Below are positions 52,537-62,641 of a stretch of 64,000 nucleotides of DNA, in pieces (positions within the stretch are counted from its first letter, which is position 1; each line of letters begins with the position of its first letter). Made by a program: the position numbers and the translations under genes. Origin of the DNA: Lacibacter cauensis (GTDB taxonomy: Bacteria > Bacteroidota > Bacteroidia > Chitinophagales > Chitinophagaceae); the NCBI RefSeq assembly GCF_007830055.1, contig NZ_VLLE01000005.1, forward strand, positions 496,001 through 560,000. Reading direction: 5' to 3'. The notes beneath the pieces are model-generated. The model was given only the letters and a program-made list of their open reading frames with translations, searched no databases and was not told the origin of the DNA.

Positions 52537-55461
52537 ATGATGAAAAGAGTAGTGTTTGTTATTTGTTTTATTACGTTGAGTGTTTTGGTAAATGCTCAAA
52601 CAAATTATGCAAAGCTTGTGAATCCTTTTATAGGCACAGGTGGTCATGGTCATACGTATCCTGGTGCAACAATGCCGTTTGGTATGATGCAGTTAAGTCC
52701 GGATACAAGACTGGAAGGCTGGGATGGTTGCGGTGGCTACCATTACAGCGACAGTATCATGTATGGTTTTTCGCATACGCATCTGAGCGGTACCGGTATT
52801 GCCGATTACTGCGATGTGTTGCTGATGCCGTTTACAGGAGAAGTGAAATGGAAGAATAGTGAATATGCTTCTCCCTTCTCACACAAAAATGAAAAAGCAC
52901 ATGCAGGTTATTACGAAGTGCTGCTGAAGAAACATAACATCAATGCAGCACTCACCACTTCATTCCGTTCGGGTATGCATCAATACACATTTGATGCAGG
53001 CACGAGAGAAGGAAGTGTATTGCTTGATCTGAAACATAGAGATGAAGTATTGGAATCGTCTTTTGAACTAGTGAACGAATACGAAGTAAAAGGGATGCGC
53101 CGCAGCAAAAGCTGGGCATCGAATCAAATTCTTTACTTCTACATAAAATTTGAAAAACCGATTAAGACGTATGGCATTGCGTTGAACGATGTCTTACAAA
53201 ACAATATTCGTTCTGCCAGCGGTAAAAATATCAAAGCCTATTTCAGTTTTGATGTAAGCAGCAACAAAAACTTGCAGGTGAAAGTGGGTATTTCAGGCGT
53301 AAGCATGGAAAACGCAAAGCTGAATCTTGATGCAGAAATTCCACATTGGGATTTTACAACCGTAAAACAACAGGCAGAAGATGCATGGAACAAAGAGCTG
53401 GGTAAGATTGAAGTAAAAGGTGGTACACAGGATCAACAGATAGCATTTTATACGGCCTTGTATCATGCATCGGTTGCGCCGAATATTTATACTGATGTAA
53501 ACGGAGAATACCGTGGCACCGATCTGAACTTGCATAAAGCGGATGGTTTTACCAATTACTCCGTTTTTTCATTATGGGATACGCACCGTGCTTTGCATCC
53601 GCTCATGTCGATCATTAATCAAAAGAGAACAGCTGATTGGATCAATACTTTTTTGGCGCAATACAAACATGGTGGCATGTTGCCCGTATGGGAGTTGAGT
53701 GGTAATGAAACCTTTTGTATGATCGGTTATCATTCGGTGCCGGTAATTGTAGATGCGTACCAAAAAGGAATCAGAGGGTTTGATACGAAGCTGGCATTGG
53801 AAGCAATGACCAGTTATGCAGAAAGCAGCCGTTATGGATTAACGCAATACGGCAGACAAGGTTTTGTAAGCAACGATCATGATCATGAAAGTGCATCAAA
53901 GACGGTGGAGTATGCATACGATGATTGGTGTATTGCTGAGTTTGCCAAATGGATCAGTAATGATGCTGTAGCAAAAAAATATGCAGCACGTGCTTTGAAT
54001 TATCGTAATCTCTTCGATCCAACTACATATCACATTCGTGGCAAGGTGCAGAGCTTTTGGTTCTCACCTTTCAATGCAACAGAGGTCAATAACTTTTTTA
54101 CCGAAGGGAACTCCTGGCATTATTCGTTTTCTGCACAGCAGGATATTGATGGATTGATCAAAATATATGGCGGCAAAGAAAATTTCTTACGTAAGCTGGA
54201 AGAACTCTTCACCACCAACCAAACATTAAGCGGTCGTGATCAGGCCGATGTAACAGGATTGATCGGTCAGTATGCACATGGTAACGAGCCAAGTCACCAC
54301 ATGGCTTATTTGTTCAATTATGCAGGCAAGCCTTGGCGAACACAGGAGCTTATTCATAAAATTTGTACAGAGTTTTATCCCAACAACCCGGACGGTTTGA
54401 TTGGTAATGAAGATTGCGGACAAATGAGTGCATGGTTTGTGTTGAGTGCAATGGGTATCTACCAGCCAACACCCGGTAGTGGCGTGTATGCATTGGGTAC
54501 ACCGTTGTTTGATGAAGTAAAGATTCATTTAGAGAATGGTAAAACATTTTCTATCACTGCAAAGAACCGTTCTGCAAAAAACTTTTATGTCAACAATGTA
54601 TTATTGAATGGCAAAACACATGCGGCTACCTTTATTAAGAATACCGATGTGGAGAATGGTGGCGAGTTGGTATTTGAAATGAGTGCAACGCCTAATAAAA
54701 CACGTGGTATCAACAAAGCAGATATGCCTTCATCAAAAGTAAATGATGAGCAGTTTGTAGCAGTTCCGTTCTTTCAGATGAATACGAATAAATTCAAGAA
54801 CAGCTTAACGGTTACATTGAAGCATCTCGATCCAAAAACAGAGATCTATTATGCAATTGTGAAAGGAGAAGAAAAGCCGAAATTTATCCGCTACGAAAAG
54901 CCATTTGTTATCACCGAAACCGCAAACATTGAACTGTTTGCAAGTAAGAATGGAAAACAGAGTGCAAGAATTGCACAGAAGTTTTATAAAGTACCCGGCG
55001 ACAGAAACATTACGGTGCTAAGCGAAGTGCATCCCATGTACACCGCAGGCGGTAAAGATGCATTGATCGATGGAATAGTAGGTGATGCAAACTGGAAAAC
55101 CGGCGACTGGCAGAGTTATTATGCAAAAGATTTTGTAGCGATTATCGATCTGCAAAAAGTACGGCCTATAAAATATGTTGGCATCAATGTATTACAGGAA
55201 GTGAGCCCTTGGATCGTTTACCCGAAAGAAGTAGTATTTGAGATCAGTAACGATGGCAAGACATATCAACCTTTAACAACAGTTGTCAATAAAATTTCAA
55301 CCGATGCCAAAGGCCCGGAAGTGCAGCAGCTGGGTGCTGATGTAACTGCAACAGCACGCTACATCCGTGTGCGGGCAAAAACCGGAGGAGCGTTGCCTGC
55401 ATGGCACGAAAGTGCAGGATCGCCTACGCATATTTTCATTGACGAAGTGATTATTAGATAA
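52537..55461 (+). CDS. GH92 alpha-mannosidase with C-terminal discoidin domain
   Basis: This 974-residue protein with a signal peptide carries the GH92 signature at the N-terminus (NPFIGTGGHGHTYPGATMPFGMMQLSPDTRLEGWDGCGGYHYSD, given in parts) and the (alpha/alpha)6 catalytic domain with acid E625 (GNEDCGQM). GH92 enzymes are calcium-dependent inverting alpha-mannosidases acting on N-glycans and mannans. After the GH92 C-terminal strand, a chitobiase-like beta domain and a final F5/8 type C module (DLQKVRPIKYVGINVLQ.. ARYIRVRAKTGG) follow. Context: beside beta-mannosidase and fucosidases. Confidence 0.92.
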   Translation: MMKRVVFVICFITLSVLVNAQTNYAKLVNPFIGTGGHGHTYPGATMPFGMMQLSPDTRLEGWDGCGGYHYSDSIMYGFSHTHLSGTGIADYCDVLLMPFTGEVKWKNSEYASPFSHKNEKAHAGYYEVLLKKHNINAALTTSFRSGMHQYTFDAGTREGSVLLDLKHRDEVLESSFELVNEYEVKGMRRSKSWASNQILYFYIKFEKPIKTYGIALNDVLQNNIRSASGKNIKAYFSFDVSSNKNLQVKVGISGVSMENAKLNLDAEIPHWDFTTVKQQAEDAWNKELGKIEVKGGTQDQQIAFYTALYHASVAPNIYTDVNGEYRGTDLNLHKADGFTNYSVFSLWDTHRALHPLMSIINQKRTADWINTFLAQYKHGGMLPVWELSGNETFCMIGYHSVPVIVDAYQKGIRGFDTKLALEAMTSYAESSRYGLTQYGRQGFVSNDHDHESASKTVEYAYDDWCIAEFAKWISNDAVAKKYAARALNYRNLFDPTTYHIRGKVQSFWFSPFNATEVNNFFTEGNSWHYSFSAQQDIDGLIKIYGGKENFLRKLEELFTTNQTLSGRDQADVTGLIGQYAHGNEPSHHMAYLFNYAGKPWRTQELIHKICTEFYPNNPDGLIGNEDCGQMSAWFVLSAMGIYQPTPGSGVYALGTPLFDEVKIHLENGKTFSITAKNRSAKNFYVNNVLLNGKTHAATFIKNTDVENGGELVFEMSATPNKTRGINKADMPSSKVNDEQFVAVPFFQMNTNKFKNSLTVTLKHLDPKTEIYYAIVKGEEKPKFIRYEKPFVITETANIELFASKNGKQSARIAQKFYKVPGDRNITVLSEVHPMYTAGGKDALIDGIVGDANWKTGDWQSYYAKDFVAIIDLQKVRPIKYVGINVLQEVSPWIVYPKEVVFEISNDGKTYQPLTTVVNKISTDAKGPEVQQLGADVTATARYIRVRAKTGGALPAWHESAGSPTHIFIDEVIIR

Positions 55462-55588
55462 ACGTCAAGTTTTAAAATCCAATATCCAAATTTGAAAGAC
55501 CGCAGCTGGAATTTGTTTGCTTCGTTGCGTTAGTTACAGATGGAATAAGTTTGCAGTGCTGCTGTTGTAATGGCTGCGGTTTTTATTT

Positions 55589-56464
55589 ATGAACTGGAAA
55601 TATCTTTTAGCAGGGGTGTTGTTTGCGTTGTTGTGGTCGTCTGCTGCAGCTGCAACGAAGATTGCCTTACAATCGGCACAACCTTTTGTAATAGCGGTTG
55701 CCCGTTTCTTTTTAGCCGGTGCAGGTATGCTGCTGTTTACACATTTGCTGTTGGGCAAACGGTTGCCGCAAAAGAAAGAGTGGTTGTTTCTGGCAGTGTA
55801 TGGTTTGCTAAACATCAGTATTTACTTAGGTGTGTACGTCATTGCCATGCAGGAAGTATCGGCAGGTTTAGGTAGTATGGCTGTAGCAGTGAATCCTGTG
55901 TTCATCAGTATTATTTCTGTTTTGCTTTTTGATCATAAAATGGGTGTGAAGCATTGGCTGAGTTTGCTCGCTTGTGCTGCAGGTGTAGTGATTGCCGCAT
56001 GGCCTTTGTTGCAGAACAGTTATGCAACCGTAACAGGTTTGTTGTTGATGCTCATCAGTATGTTGGCATACTCGGCTGGTGCCATTTATTTTGCACGCAC
56101 AAAGTGGAACGATCTGCATATACTCACCATTAACGGCTGGCAAACCTTACTTGGCGGATTGTTTTTAGTGCCATTTCTCTTGTTTACTTATAAACCCGAG
56201 ATGAATCATTACGATATGAAATTTTTCAGTGGGGTGTTGTGGTTGGTGGTTCCGGTTTCCATTGGAGCCGTTCAGTTATGGTTATGGTTACTGAAACGGA
56301 ATGCGGTAACGGCTTCGTACTGGTTGTTTCTCTGCCCGGTGTTTGGTTTTATGATTGCTGCACTCAGTTTACATGAGCCGATCAGCCTGTACACATTTGT
56401 TGGTGTAATGCTGGTTTCTGTTGGTTTGTATATCGCACTTAACAAGCGGGCTGCTAAGGCCTGA
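55589..56464 (+). CDS. EamA-family (DMT) transporter
   Basis: This 291-residue membrane protein has ten predicted helices in two EamA repeats (LLWSSAAAATKIALQSAQPFVIAVARFFLAG; SYWLFLCPVFGFMIAALSLHEPIS). Family members export or import metabolites by drug/metabolite-transporter chemistry; substrate unknown. It is an insertion in an otherwise enzymatic operon, 127 nt from GH92 and 87 nt from LacZ, and may be an unrelated neighbour. Confidence 0.85.
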   Translation: MNWKYLLAGVLFALLWSSAAAATKIALQSAQPFVIAVARFFLAGAGMLLFTHLLLGKRLPQKKEWLFLAVYGLLNISIYLGVYVIAMQEVSAGLGSMAVAVNPVFISIISVLLFDHKMGVKHWLSLLACAAGVVIAAWPLLQNSYATVTGLLLMLISMLAYSAGAIYFARTKWNDLHILTINGWQTLLGGLFLVPFLLFTYKPEMNHYDMKFFSGVLWLVVPVSIGAVQLWLWLLKRNAVTASYWLFLCPVFGFMIAALSLHEPISLYTFVGVMLVSVGLYIALNKRAAKA

Positions 56465-56551
56465 TGCTGTTTTTTTACACTGTTGCATTTGCTTAATTCG
56501 GTCAATCGTTTGCACAGTGCATTGCCGTAATAAGAAAGTAAGTTTGAGCAA

Positions 56552-59500
56552 ATGAAAAGTTTATTTACGTTCGCCGCTGCAGCTCTTTATACATTGGCTG
56601 CTTTTGCACAGGAACTCCCCACAGAATTACAAACGCCCGATGTTGTTTCCATCAATCGCATGCCCATGCGTGCATCGGCCTTTGCATTTGAAAACCGTAC
56701 ATTGGCACAGGGCCGCAACAAAGAACAGTCGGCGTATTTTCTTTCGCTGAATGGTAACTGGAAGTTCAATTGGGTGCAGGACCCACGTAAACGTCCGCTC
56801 GATTTTTATAAAACAGATTTTAACGATGCGGTATGGAATAATTTTAAAGTTCCTGCCAACTGGGAAGTGAACGGTTATGGTTTACCCATTTATGTAAATC
56901 AACCGTATGAGTTTGCAGGAAGTACCAGAACCGGTGCACGTATGACACCGCCATTTGATATTCCTGTTGATAACAATCCTGTTGGTTCGTATCGCAAAAA
57001 AATAAACATACCCGAAAGCTGGAACGGCCGGCAAGTATTCATTCACCTCGGTGCAGTGAAGTCTGCATTTTTTATTTGGGTGAATGGTGTGAAGGTTGGG
57101 TACAGCGAAGACAGTAAACTGGCTGCTGAGTTTGATATTACGAAATATGTAAAGCCGGGTGAAAACCTGGTTGCCTTACAGGTGTATCGCTGGAGCGATG
57201 GTAGTTATTTGGAGTGCCAGGATATGTGGCGCATCTCGGGTATTGAACGTGATGTGTATCTCTACTCAACACCAAAGCTTGATGTGCGTGATTTTAAAGT
57301 GATGAGCACGCTTACTGATAATTATACCAATGGATTGTTGAGTATAAAAGCAGAAGTAAACAACTATCGTATCGATCAGCGTACAAACCACAGTAAGCCT
57401 GATACATTTGCTGTGGATATTGAACTGATGGACGCAGTTGGTAACAACATCTTAAAAAAATCAACTTCAGGCATACAAACGGTGCTGGGTAATTACAAAA
57501 GCACTGTTACGTTCGAAGAAAAAATCAGCAATGTAAAACAATGGTCGGCTGAATTGCCTTATCTCTACACCTTATACATTACGTTAAAAGATAAACAAGG
57601 GAATGTAGTGGAAGTAATTCCGCAGCGTGTGGGATTCCGTTCCATCGAGATCATCAATAATAATTTTTTAGTGAATGGTAAACGTGTGTTTCTGAAAGGT
57701 GTGAACCGTCATGAACATAACGCTACACAAGGGCATACGCTCACCAAAGAAGACATGCACAAGGATATGGAGATGATGAAGAAGCTGAACGTGAATGCTG
57801 TTCGTCATTCGCATTATCCGCCCGATCCGTATTGGATGGAGCTGTGTGATGAATTTGGTTTGTATGTAGTGGATGAGGCGAACATCGAATCGCATGGCCG
57901 TTACTATGACTTGGCTTACACTTTGGGTAACGATAAACAATGGCGGATACCGCACCTTGAACGTATTTACCGTATGTACGAGCGGGATAAGAATCATACA
58001 TCGGTTGTAACATGGTCGTTGGGTAACGAAGCAGGGAATGGTGTGAATTTTTATGAAGCCTACGATTGGTTAAAGAAGAATGATATCCGTCCCGTGCAAT
58101 ACGAACGTGCAGAGAATGATTACAATACCGATATGATCGTTCCGCAGTATCCTGATCCGAATTGGTTAAAACGTTATGCAGGTCGCAACCCAAGTCGTTT
58201 GCTCATCATGAGTGAATATGCACATATCATGGGTAACAGTCTCGGAAACTTTAAAGAATACTGGGATGCGATTGAAAATAATCCCAACCTGCAAGGTGGT
58301 TTTATCTGGGAGTGGATCGATCAGTCAATTGATACAGTGAAGAATGGCAAACGTATTATGGCTTATGGTGGCGACTTTCCCTTGGAAGGGCCTGTGCCGC
58401 AAAATTTCACTGATAATAATTTTTGTGTGAAGGGTGTGGTAACCGCTTATCGTGGATTAACACCCATGGCTGTTGAAATTAAGAAAGTGCATCAGTTCAT
58501 CAAATCTTCGCTGCACAACAATGAACTGACCATCCGTAATTCTTACTTCTTCCGTAACCTGGATAATGTGCAGTTAAGTTGGGAGCTGATGGAAGATGGT
58601 AAGCAGATTGAAAAAGGCATCATCAATCAATTGTCCATTGCAGCACAGCAATCAACAACAGTAACACTGCCGGTTAAATCAAAACAAAATGAAGCAAAAG
58701 AATATTTCATCAATGTGCACTATACATTGAAAGAAGCGGAGCCGTTTTTGGAGAAAGGATATGAAATCGCTTACGAACAGTTTGCATTAAAGCAAGGTAT
58801 TGTTGTACAGGATATGATCACCGGCAAAGGAAACCTACAGTTGAAACAGACTGAAACAAGTTGTGCTATTTCCGGTAAAGGCTTTACGGTGAATTTTGAT
58901 TTGAAGAATGGCACTATGGGTTCGTACGTTCTAAACGGAACAACTATTGTGGAACAAGGTCCGCAACCATCGTACTGGCGTGCACCAACCGATAATGATA
59001 TTGGTGCCGGCTTCAACCGCAACCTGCGTATGTGGCGCAATGCCTATGAGCAGGGAAAATTAATTGCAGCAACAGTAACCAAACAAACCGATGGATCATA
59101 CACGATACTGTTTAAAAAAGAAATTGTGAATGACGATGCGGAGAGTGAGCAGCAGTTCACTGTTTATGCAGATGGTAAAATAAAAGTGACCAGCAGCATT
59201 GATGCAGTAAAAGGGAAATATTCTTTGCTGCTGCGTGTAGGAAATGATCTGCAGCTGAAAAAAGAATTTGATCAAATCAGCTTTTATGGTCGTGGCCCTT
59301 GGGAAAATTATTGGGATCGTAAATCAGCATCATTGATCGGTTTGTACAAACAGAATGTGAGCAATCAATATTTCTCTTATGCCCGTCCGCAGGAGAGTGG
59401 AAACAAAGCCGATGTGCGTTGGGTGAAGATGACGAACAAAGCAGGTAAGGGAGTTGAGTTTGTGTATGTGGACAGCCTGTTGAATTTTTCTGCTTTACCT

Positions 59501-59707
59501 TATACGCTGGATGATCTGGATCCGGAGACTGAGAAAAAACAGTATCACTCCGGTGAGTTGATTATGAAAGATAAAATTTATATGCATGTTGATCTGCAGC
59601 AAACAGGTTTACAGGGTATTGATAGCTGGGGTTCTATGCCCATGCAGCAATACCGTATTCCGTTTGCCAATCATCGCTATACTTACTGGATGGTACCGGT
59701 TAAATAA
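56552..59707 (+). CDS. LacZ-type GH2 beta-galactosidase
   Basis: This 1051-residue protein with a signal peptide matches the full LacZ architecture: jelly roll, two Ig-like domains, TIM barrel and the C-terminal Bgal_small_N domain. Motifs are WEVNGYGLPIYVNQPYEF, VKRVFLKGVNRHEHN-type loop, acid/base E493 (SLGNEAGNG) and nucleophile E555 (LIMSEYAHIMGNS). Secretion to the periplasm is typical of Bacteroidota versions that trim galactose from imported oligosaccharides. It is followed after 6 nt by the third GH29 gene. Confidence 0.93.
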   Translation: MKSLFTFAAAALYTLAAFAQELPTELQTPDVVSINRMPMRASAFAFENRTLAQGRNKEQSAYFLSLNGNWKFNWVQDPRKRPLDFYKTDFNDAVWNNFKVPANWEVNGYGLPIYVNQPYEFAGSTRTGARMTPPFDIPVDNNPVGSYRKKINIPESWNGRQVFIHLGAVKSAFFIWVNGVKVGYSEDSKLAAEFDITKYVKPGENLVALQVYRWSDGSYLECQDMWRISGIERDVYLYSTPKLDVRDFKVMSTLTDNYTNGLLSIKAEVNNYRIDQRTNHSKPDTFAVDIELMDAVGNNILKKSTSGIQTVLGNYKSTVTFEEKISNVKQWSAELPYLYTLYITLKDKQGNVVEVIPQRVGFRSIEIINNNFLVNGKRVFLKGVNRHEHNATQGHTLTKEDMHKDMEMMKKLNVNAVRHSHYPPDPYWMELCDEFGLYVVDEANIESHGRYYDLAYTLGNDKQWRIPHLERIYRMYERDKNHTSVVTWSLGNEAGNGVNFYEAYDWLKKNDIRPVQYERAENDYNTDMIVPQYPDPNWLKRYAGRNPSRLLIMSEYAHIMGNSLGNFKEYWDAIENNPNLQGGFIWEWIDQSIDTVKNGKRIMAYGGDFPLEGPVPQNFTDNNFCVKGVVTAYRGLTPMAVEIKKVHQFIKSSLHNNELTIRNSYFFRNLDNVQLSWELMEDGKQIEKGIINQLSIAAQQSTTVTLPVKSKQNEAKEYFINVHYTLKEAEPFLEKGYEIAYEQFALKQGIVVQDMITGKGNLQLKQTETSCAISGKGFTVNFDLKNGTMGSYVLNGTTIVEQGPQPSYWRAPTDNDIGAGFNRNLRMWRNAYEQGKLIAATVTKQTDGSYTILFKKEIVNDDAESEQQFTVYADGKIKVTSSIDAVKGKYSLLLRVGNDLQLKKEFDQISFYGRGPWENYWDRKSASLIGLYKQNVSNQYFSYARPQESGNKADVRWVKMTNKAGKGVEFVYVDSLLNFSALPYTLDDLDPETEKKQYHSGELIMKDKIYMHVDLQQTGLQGIDSWGSMPMQQYRIPFANHRYTYWMVPVK

Positions 59708-59713
59708 AAACGT

Positions 59714-61237
59714 ATGAAGTTTCATCAATTTTTAAAGTATTCGTTTACTGTTGTTGCTATTGTTGCCGTACAACTTTGTACTGCGCAAACAAGCAGCACA
59801 AATTACGTAGTCATCAAACCTGGTGATACAGAAAAAGAAATTGTTGCGAAAGCAGCAAACGTAACACCAAGTGCAAGGCAGTTGCGTTGGCAACAACTGG
59901 AATTAACTGCGTTCTTTCATTTTGGTGTGAATACGTATACCGACAGAGAGTGGGGTAATGGTACTGAAAGTCCTTCCATTTTTAATCCTGTGTTGTTCGA
60001 TGCAGAGCAGTGGATCAAAACGGTAAAGGCTGCTGGTTTTAAACAGGTGATTATTACCGCTAAACATCACGATGGTTTTTGTTTGTGGCCAAGTAAGTAC
60101 ACCGAACATTCAGTGAAGAGCAGTCCGTGGAAAAATGGTAAAGGCGATGTAGTGAAAGAAGTTGCAGCAGCCTGTAAAAAATATGGCGTTGGTTTTGGTG
60201 TGTATTTGTCGCCGTGGGATCGCAATGCACCGATGTATGGAACCGATGCCTACAATGATTTTTTTGTAAACCAGTTAACAGAGTTGCTTACACAATACGG
60301 TCGTGTAGATGAAGTGTGGTTTGATGGTGCCAATGGCGAAGGGCCGAATGGTAAAAAGCAAGTGTATGATTTCAATCGTTGGTATGCTGTAATACGCAAA
60401 CTGCAACCTTCTGCAACTATTGCTATTATGGGGCCCGATGTGCGTTGGGTGGGCACCGAAACGGGAATGGGTCGTGAAGAAGAATGGAGTGTAATACCAG
60501 CCGATGAAAATATGATGAAGAAAATTGCCGACGGTTCGCAGAAAGATGTAGCCTTTGCACCGAAGGGAGATAAGATGCAGAAAGACCTTGGCAGTAGAGA
60601 AAAAATAAAAGATGCAAAAGGATTGATCTGGTATCCGGCAGAAACAGATGTATCGATCAGGCCGGGTTGGTTCTATCATGCAAAAGAAGATGATAAAGTA
60701 AAATCGCCGCAACGATTGATGGATATTTATTTCAGTTCGGTAGGGTATAACAGTGTGTTGCTGTTGAATATTCCGCCAAGCAGAGATGGATTGCTTTCTG
60801 CAAGCGATGTAAAGAGCCTGGAAGGTTTTTCAGTGCTGCTTAAGAAAACATTTGCAAACAATCTTGCAAAAGGTGCAACAGTAAAATGCAGCAACGGCAT
60901 CAACACAAATGCATTGCTCGATCAGTCGTACACAACTTATTTTACAACGAAGGGAAAAGATACATCCACGACCATCACCTTTTCATTTCCATCAGCAAAA
61001 ACATTTGATGTGCTGAGTCTGCAGGAAAACATCAGTATCGGTCAGCGGGTAGAAAAATTTGTGTTTGAATACAAGGATGGAAACGAATGGAAACAGATTG
61101 CAGAAGGCAGCACCATCGGTTATAAACGTTTACTGAAATTTAATACAATAACTGCCAAAGAAGTACGGCTTCGTATTTTATCTTCACGTTTAAATCCAAC
61201 GCTTTCTGCATTTGGTTTGTATAAACTGGCGGAGTAA
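59714..61237 (+). CDS. Alpha-L-fucosidase (GH29) with discoidin domain, copy 3
   Basis: This 507-residue protein has a signal peptide and GH29 features: FFHFGVNTYTDREWGNG, IITAKHHDGFCLWPSKYT and nucleophile D204 in EVWFDGANGEG. This layout, with a longer active-site region and a C-terminal F5/8-type domain (from about 365), resembles the GH29-B branch, which prefers branched alpha-1,3/1,4-linked fucose as in Lewis structures. Linkage is inferred. It is tightly packed after LacZ and 15 nt before the phosphatase-like gene. Confidence 0.9.
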   Translation: MKFHQFLKYSFTVVAIVAVQLCTAQTSSTNYVVIKPGDTEKEIVAKAANVTPSARQLRWQQLELTAFFHFGVNTYTDREWGNGTESPSIFNPVLFDAEQWIKTVKAAGFKQVIITAKHHDGFCLWPSKYTEHSVKSSPWKNGKGDVVKEVAAACKKYGVGFGVYLSPWDRNAPMYGTDAYNDFFVNQLTELLTQYGRVDEVWFDGANGEGPNGKKQVYDFNRWYAVIRKLQPSATIAIMGPDVRWVGTETGMGREEEWSVIPADENMMKKIADGSQKDVAFAPKGDKMQKDLGSREKIKDAKGLIWYPAETDVSIRPGWFYHAKEDDKVKSPQRLMDIYFSSVGYNSVLLLNIPPSRDGLLSASDVKSLEGFSVLLKKTFANNLAKGATVKCSNGINTNALLDQSYTTYFTTKGKDTSTTITFSFPSAKTFDVLSLQENISIGQRVEKFVFEYKDGNEWKQIAEGSTIGYKRLLKFNTITAKEVRLRILSSRLNPTLSAFGLYKLAE

Positions 61238-61252
61238 ATCAATCATCAACTT

Positions 61253-62338
61253 ATGCGAATAATTTTCAGCATTGCGCTTTTTCTTACTGCTCTTCATGCA
61301 GCAGCTCAGAAAATTGAGAATATCATTGTTGTTACAACCGATGGTTTGCGTTGGCAGGAAGTATATGGCGGTATGGATTCGGCCATCGCCAATAATAAAA
61401 AGTTTCACCGGGGCGACAGTGCTTATATCTTCAAACATTATTGGGCAGCAACAGCAGAAGAGCGCCGCAGCAAACTGATGCCGTTTATGTGGAGCACATT
61501 TGCGGCAAAAGGACAATTGTATGGTAATCGTAAATACAACAACTATGTAAATAATGCCAATCCGTATTGGTTCAGTTATCCCGGTTACAGTGAGATCATG
61601 ACAGGTTATGCCGATACAGCGATCAATTCAAATGGGTACAAGCCTAATCCGCATGTAACAGTGCTGGAGTTTTTAAATCAACAGCAAAAGTTAAAAGGTA
61701 AAGTGGCAGCGTTTGGTGCATGGGAAGCGTTCAACCGCATTTTAAATGAAGAGCGCAGCGGTATTCCTGTTATAGCAGCGTTTGATACGGCAAATGTTCC
61801 TGCATTATCAAGCGAACAGCAATTGGTAAATAAAATGCTGAAAGATTCCTACAGGCCCTGGCATGAAGATGAATGCCTGGATGTGTTTACACACTATGCA
61901 GCAATGGCACATTTAAAAGCAAAGAAGCCGAACGTACTCTACATTGCTTACGGCGAAACCGATGAGTGGGCACATGCAGGACAATACCGTTCTTACCTGG
62001 ATGCCGCACATCAGGTTGATGCATGGTTACAGCAGTTGTGGAATTATGTACAAAGCGATCCGCAGTATAAAAACAAAACAGCCCTCTTTATTACAACCGA
62101 TCATGGCAGGGGATATGCAGTGAATGCAGAATGGACCAGTCATGGTAATTCCATTAAAGATGCATCCGAAATTTGGTTTGCAGTAATGGCGCCGGGGTTA
62201 GCTGCTAAGGGCGAAGTGAAATTAGCGCAGCAGTTTTACCAGCAACAGTTTGCACAAACCATTGCTCGTTTGATGGGTTATACTTACGAGGCAAAACACC
62301 CGGTTGCGGAAGCCGTTCCTGCAGTGTTTTCAAAATAA
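61253..62338 (+). CDS. Alkaline-phosphatase-superfamily hydrolase
   Basis: This 361-residue secreted protein has the metal-binding frame of the alkaline phosphatase/phosphodiesterase superfamily: VTTDGLRWQEVYGGMD, nucleophile region PGYSEIMTG, GETDEWAHAG and ITTDHGRG, SHGN. Family members cleave phosphomonoesters, phosphodiesters or sulfates. In this locus it might remove phosphate or sulfate groups from a glycan, but the substrate is unknown. It is the last gene of the GH2-GH29 operon; a terminator follows. Confidence 0.8.
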   Translation: MRIIFSIALFLTALHAAAQKIENIIVVTTDGLRWQEVYGGMDSAIANNKKFHRGDSAYIFKHYWAATAEERRSKLMPFMWSTFAAKGQLYGNRKYNNYVNNANPYWFSYPGYSEIMTGYADTAINSNGYKPNPHVTVLEFLNQQQKLKGKVAAFGAWEAFNRILNEERSGIPVIAAFDTANVPALSSEQQLVNKMLKDSYRPWHEDECLDVFTHYAAMAHLKAKKPNVLYIAYGETDEWAHAGQYRSYLDAAHQVDAWLQQLWNYVQSDPQYKNKTALFITTDHGRGYAVNAEWTSHGNSIKDASEIWFAVMAPGLAAKGEVKLAQQFYQQQFAQTIARLMGYTYEAKHPVAEAVPAVFSK

Positions 62339-62354
62339 AGATCAGTTGGGTATC

Positions 62355-62397
62355 AAAAAAAAGCGACAGTCTGTTAGCAGGCTGTCGCTTTTTTTGT
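62355..62397 (+). terminator. Rho-independent terminator
   Basis: AAGCGACAGTCTG-TTAG-CAGGCTGTCGCTT with A and T tracts on both sides. It ends the operon from lacZ to the phosphatase-like gene. Confidence 0.88.
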
Positions 62398-62641
62398 TAA
62401 AAAAAAGTCAGAAAATTAATAATTGTAAAAATTACAATTATTCCTGTAATTTAGTCCGGCTGAAATTCCTGAACCGATTGCTGATGATGCCGTTTGATTG
62501 TACATATTCTTCTGTAGTCTCTGGCTTTGCTGAACGCAGGCAGACCATCTGCTCATCTGTTATCCTTAAGGGAAATGTGTTTCGTGTATACAATTTTGTG
62601 TTGTATGCATTTTCATTCTATTGTATCTAAAACAACAAACC
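62398..62641. other. Leader region of the GH51 gene
   Basis: About 240 nt without a gene. It contains the A/T-rich inverted repeat at 62418-62442 and presumably the promoter of the arabinofuranosidase gene. Confidence 0.35.
62418..62442. promoter_or_regulatory. Inverted repeat upstream of GH51
   Basis: AATAATTGTAA-AAA-TTACAATTATT, perfect 11-bp arms, about 200 nt upstream of the GH51 start. Its A/T content and symmetry suggest an operator; there is no T-tract to suggest termination. Confidence 0.4.

Noticed and set aside
56539-56546. Exact TAAGTTTG as the lacZ promoter -7 element
   Set aside because: It lies only 5 nt before the ATG and has no TTG at 19-21 bp. It would require a leaderless mRNA, so it was not annotated.
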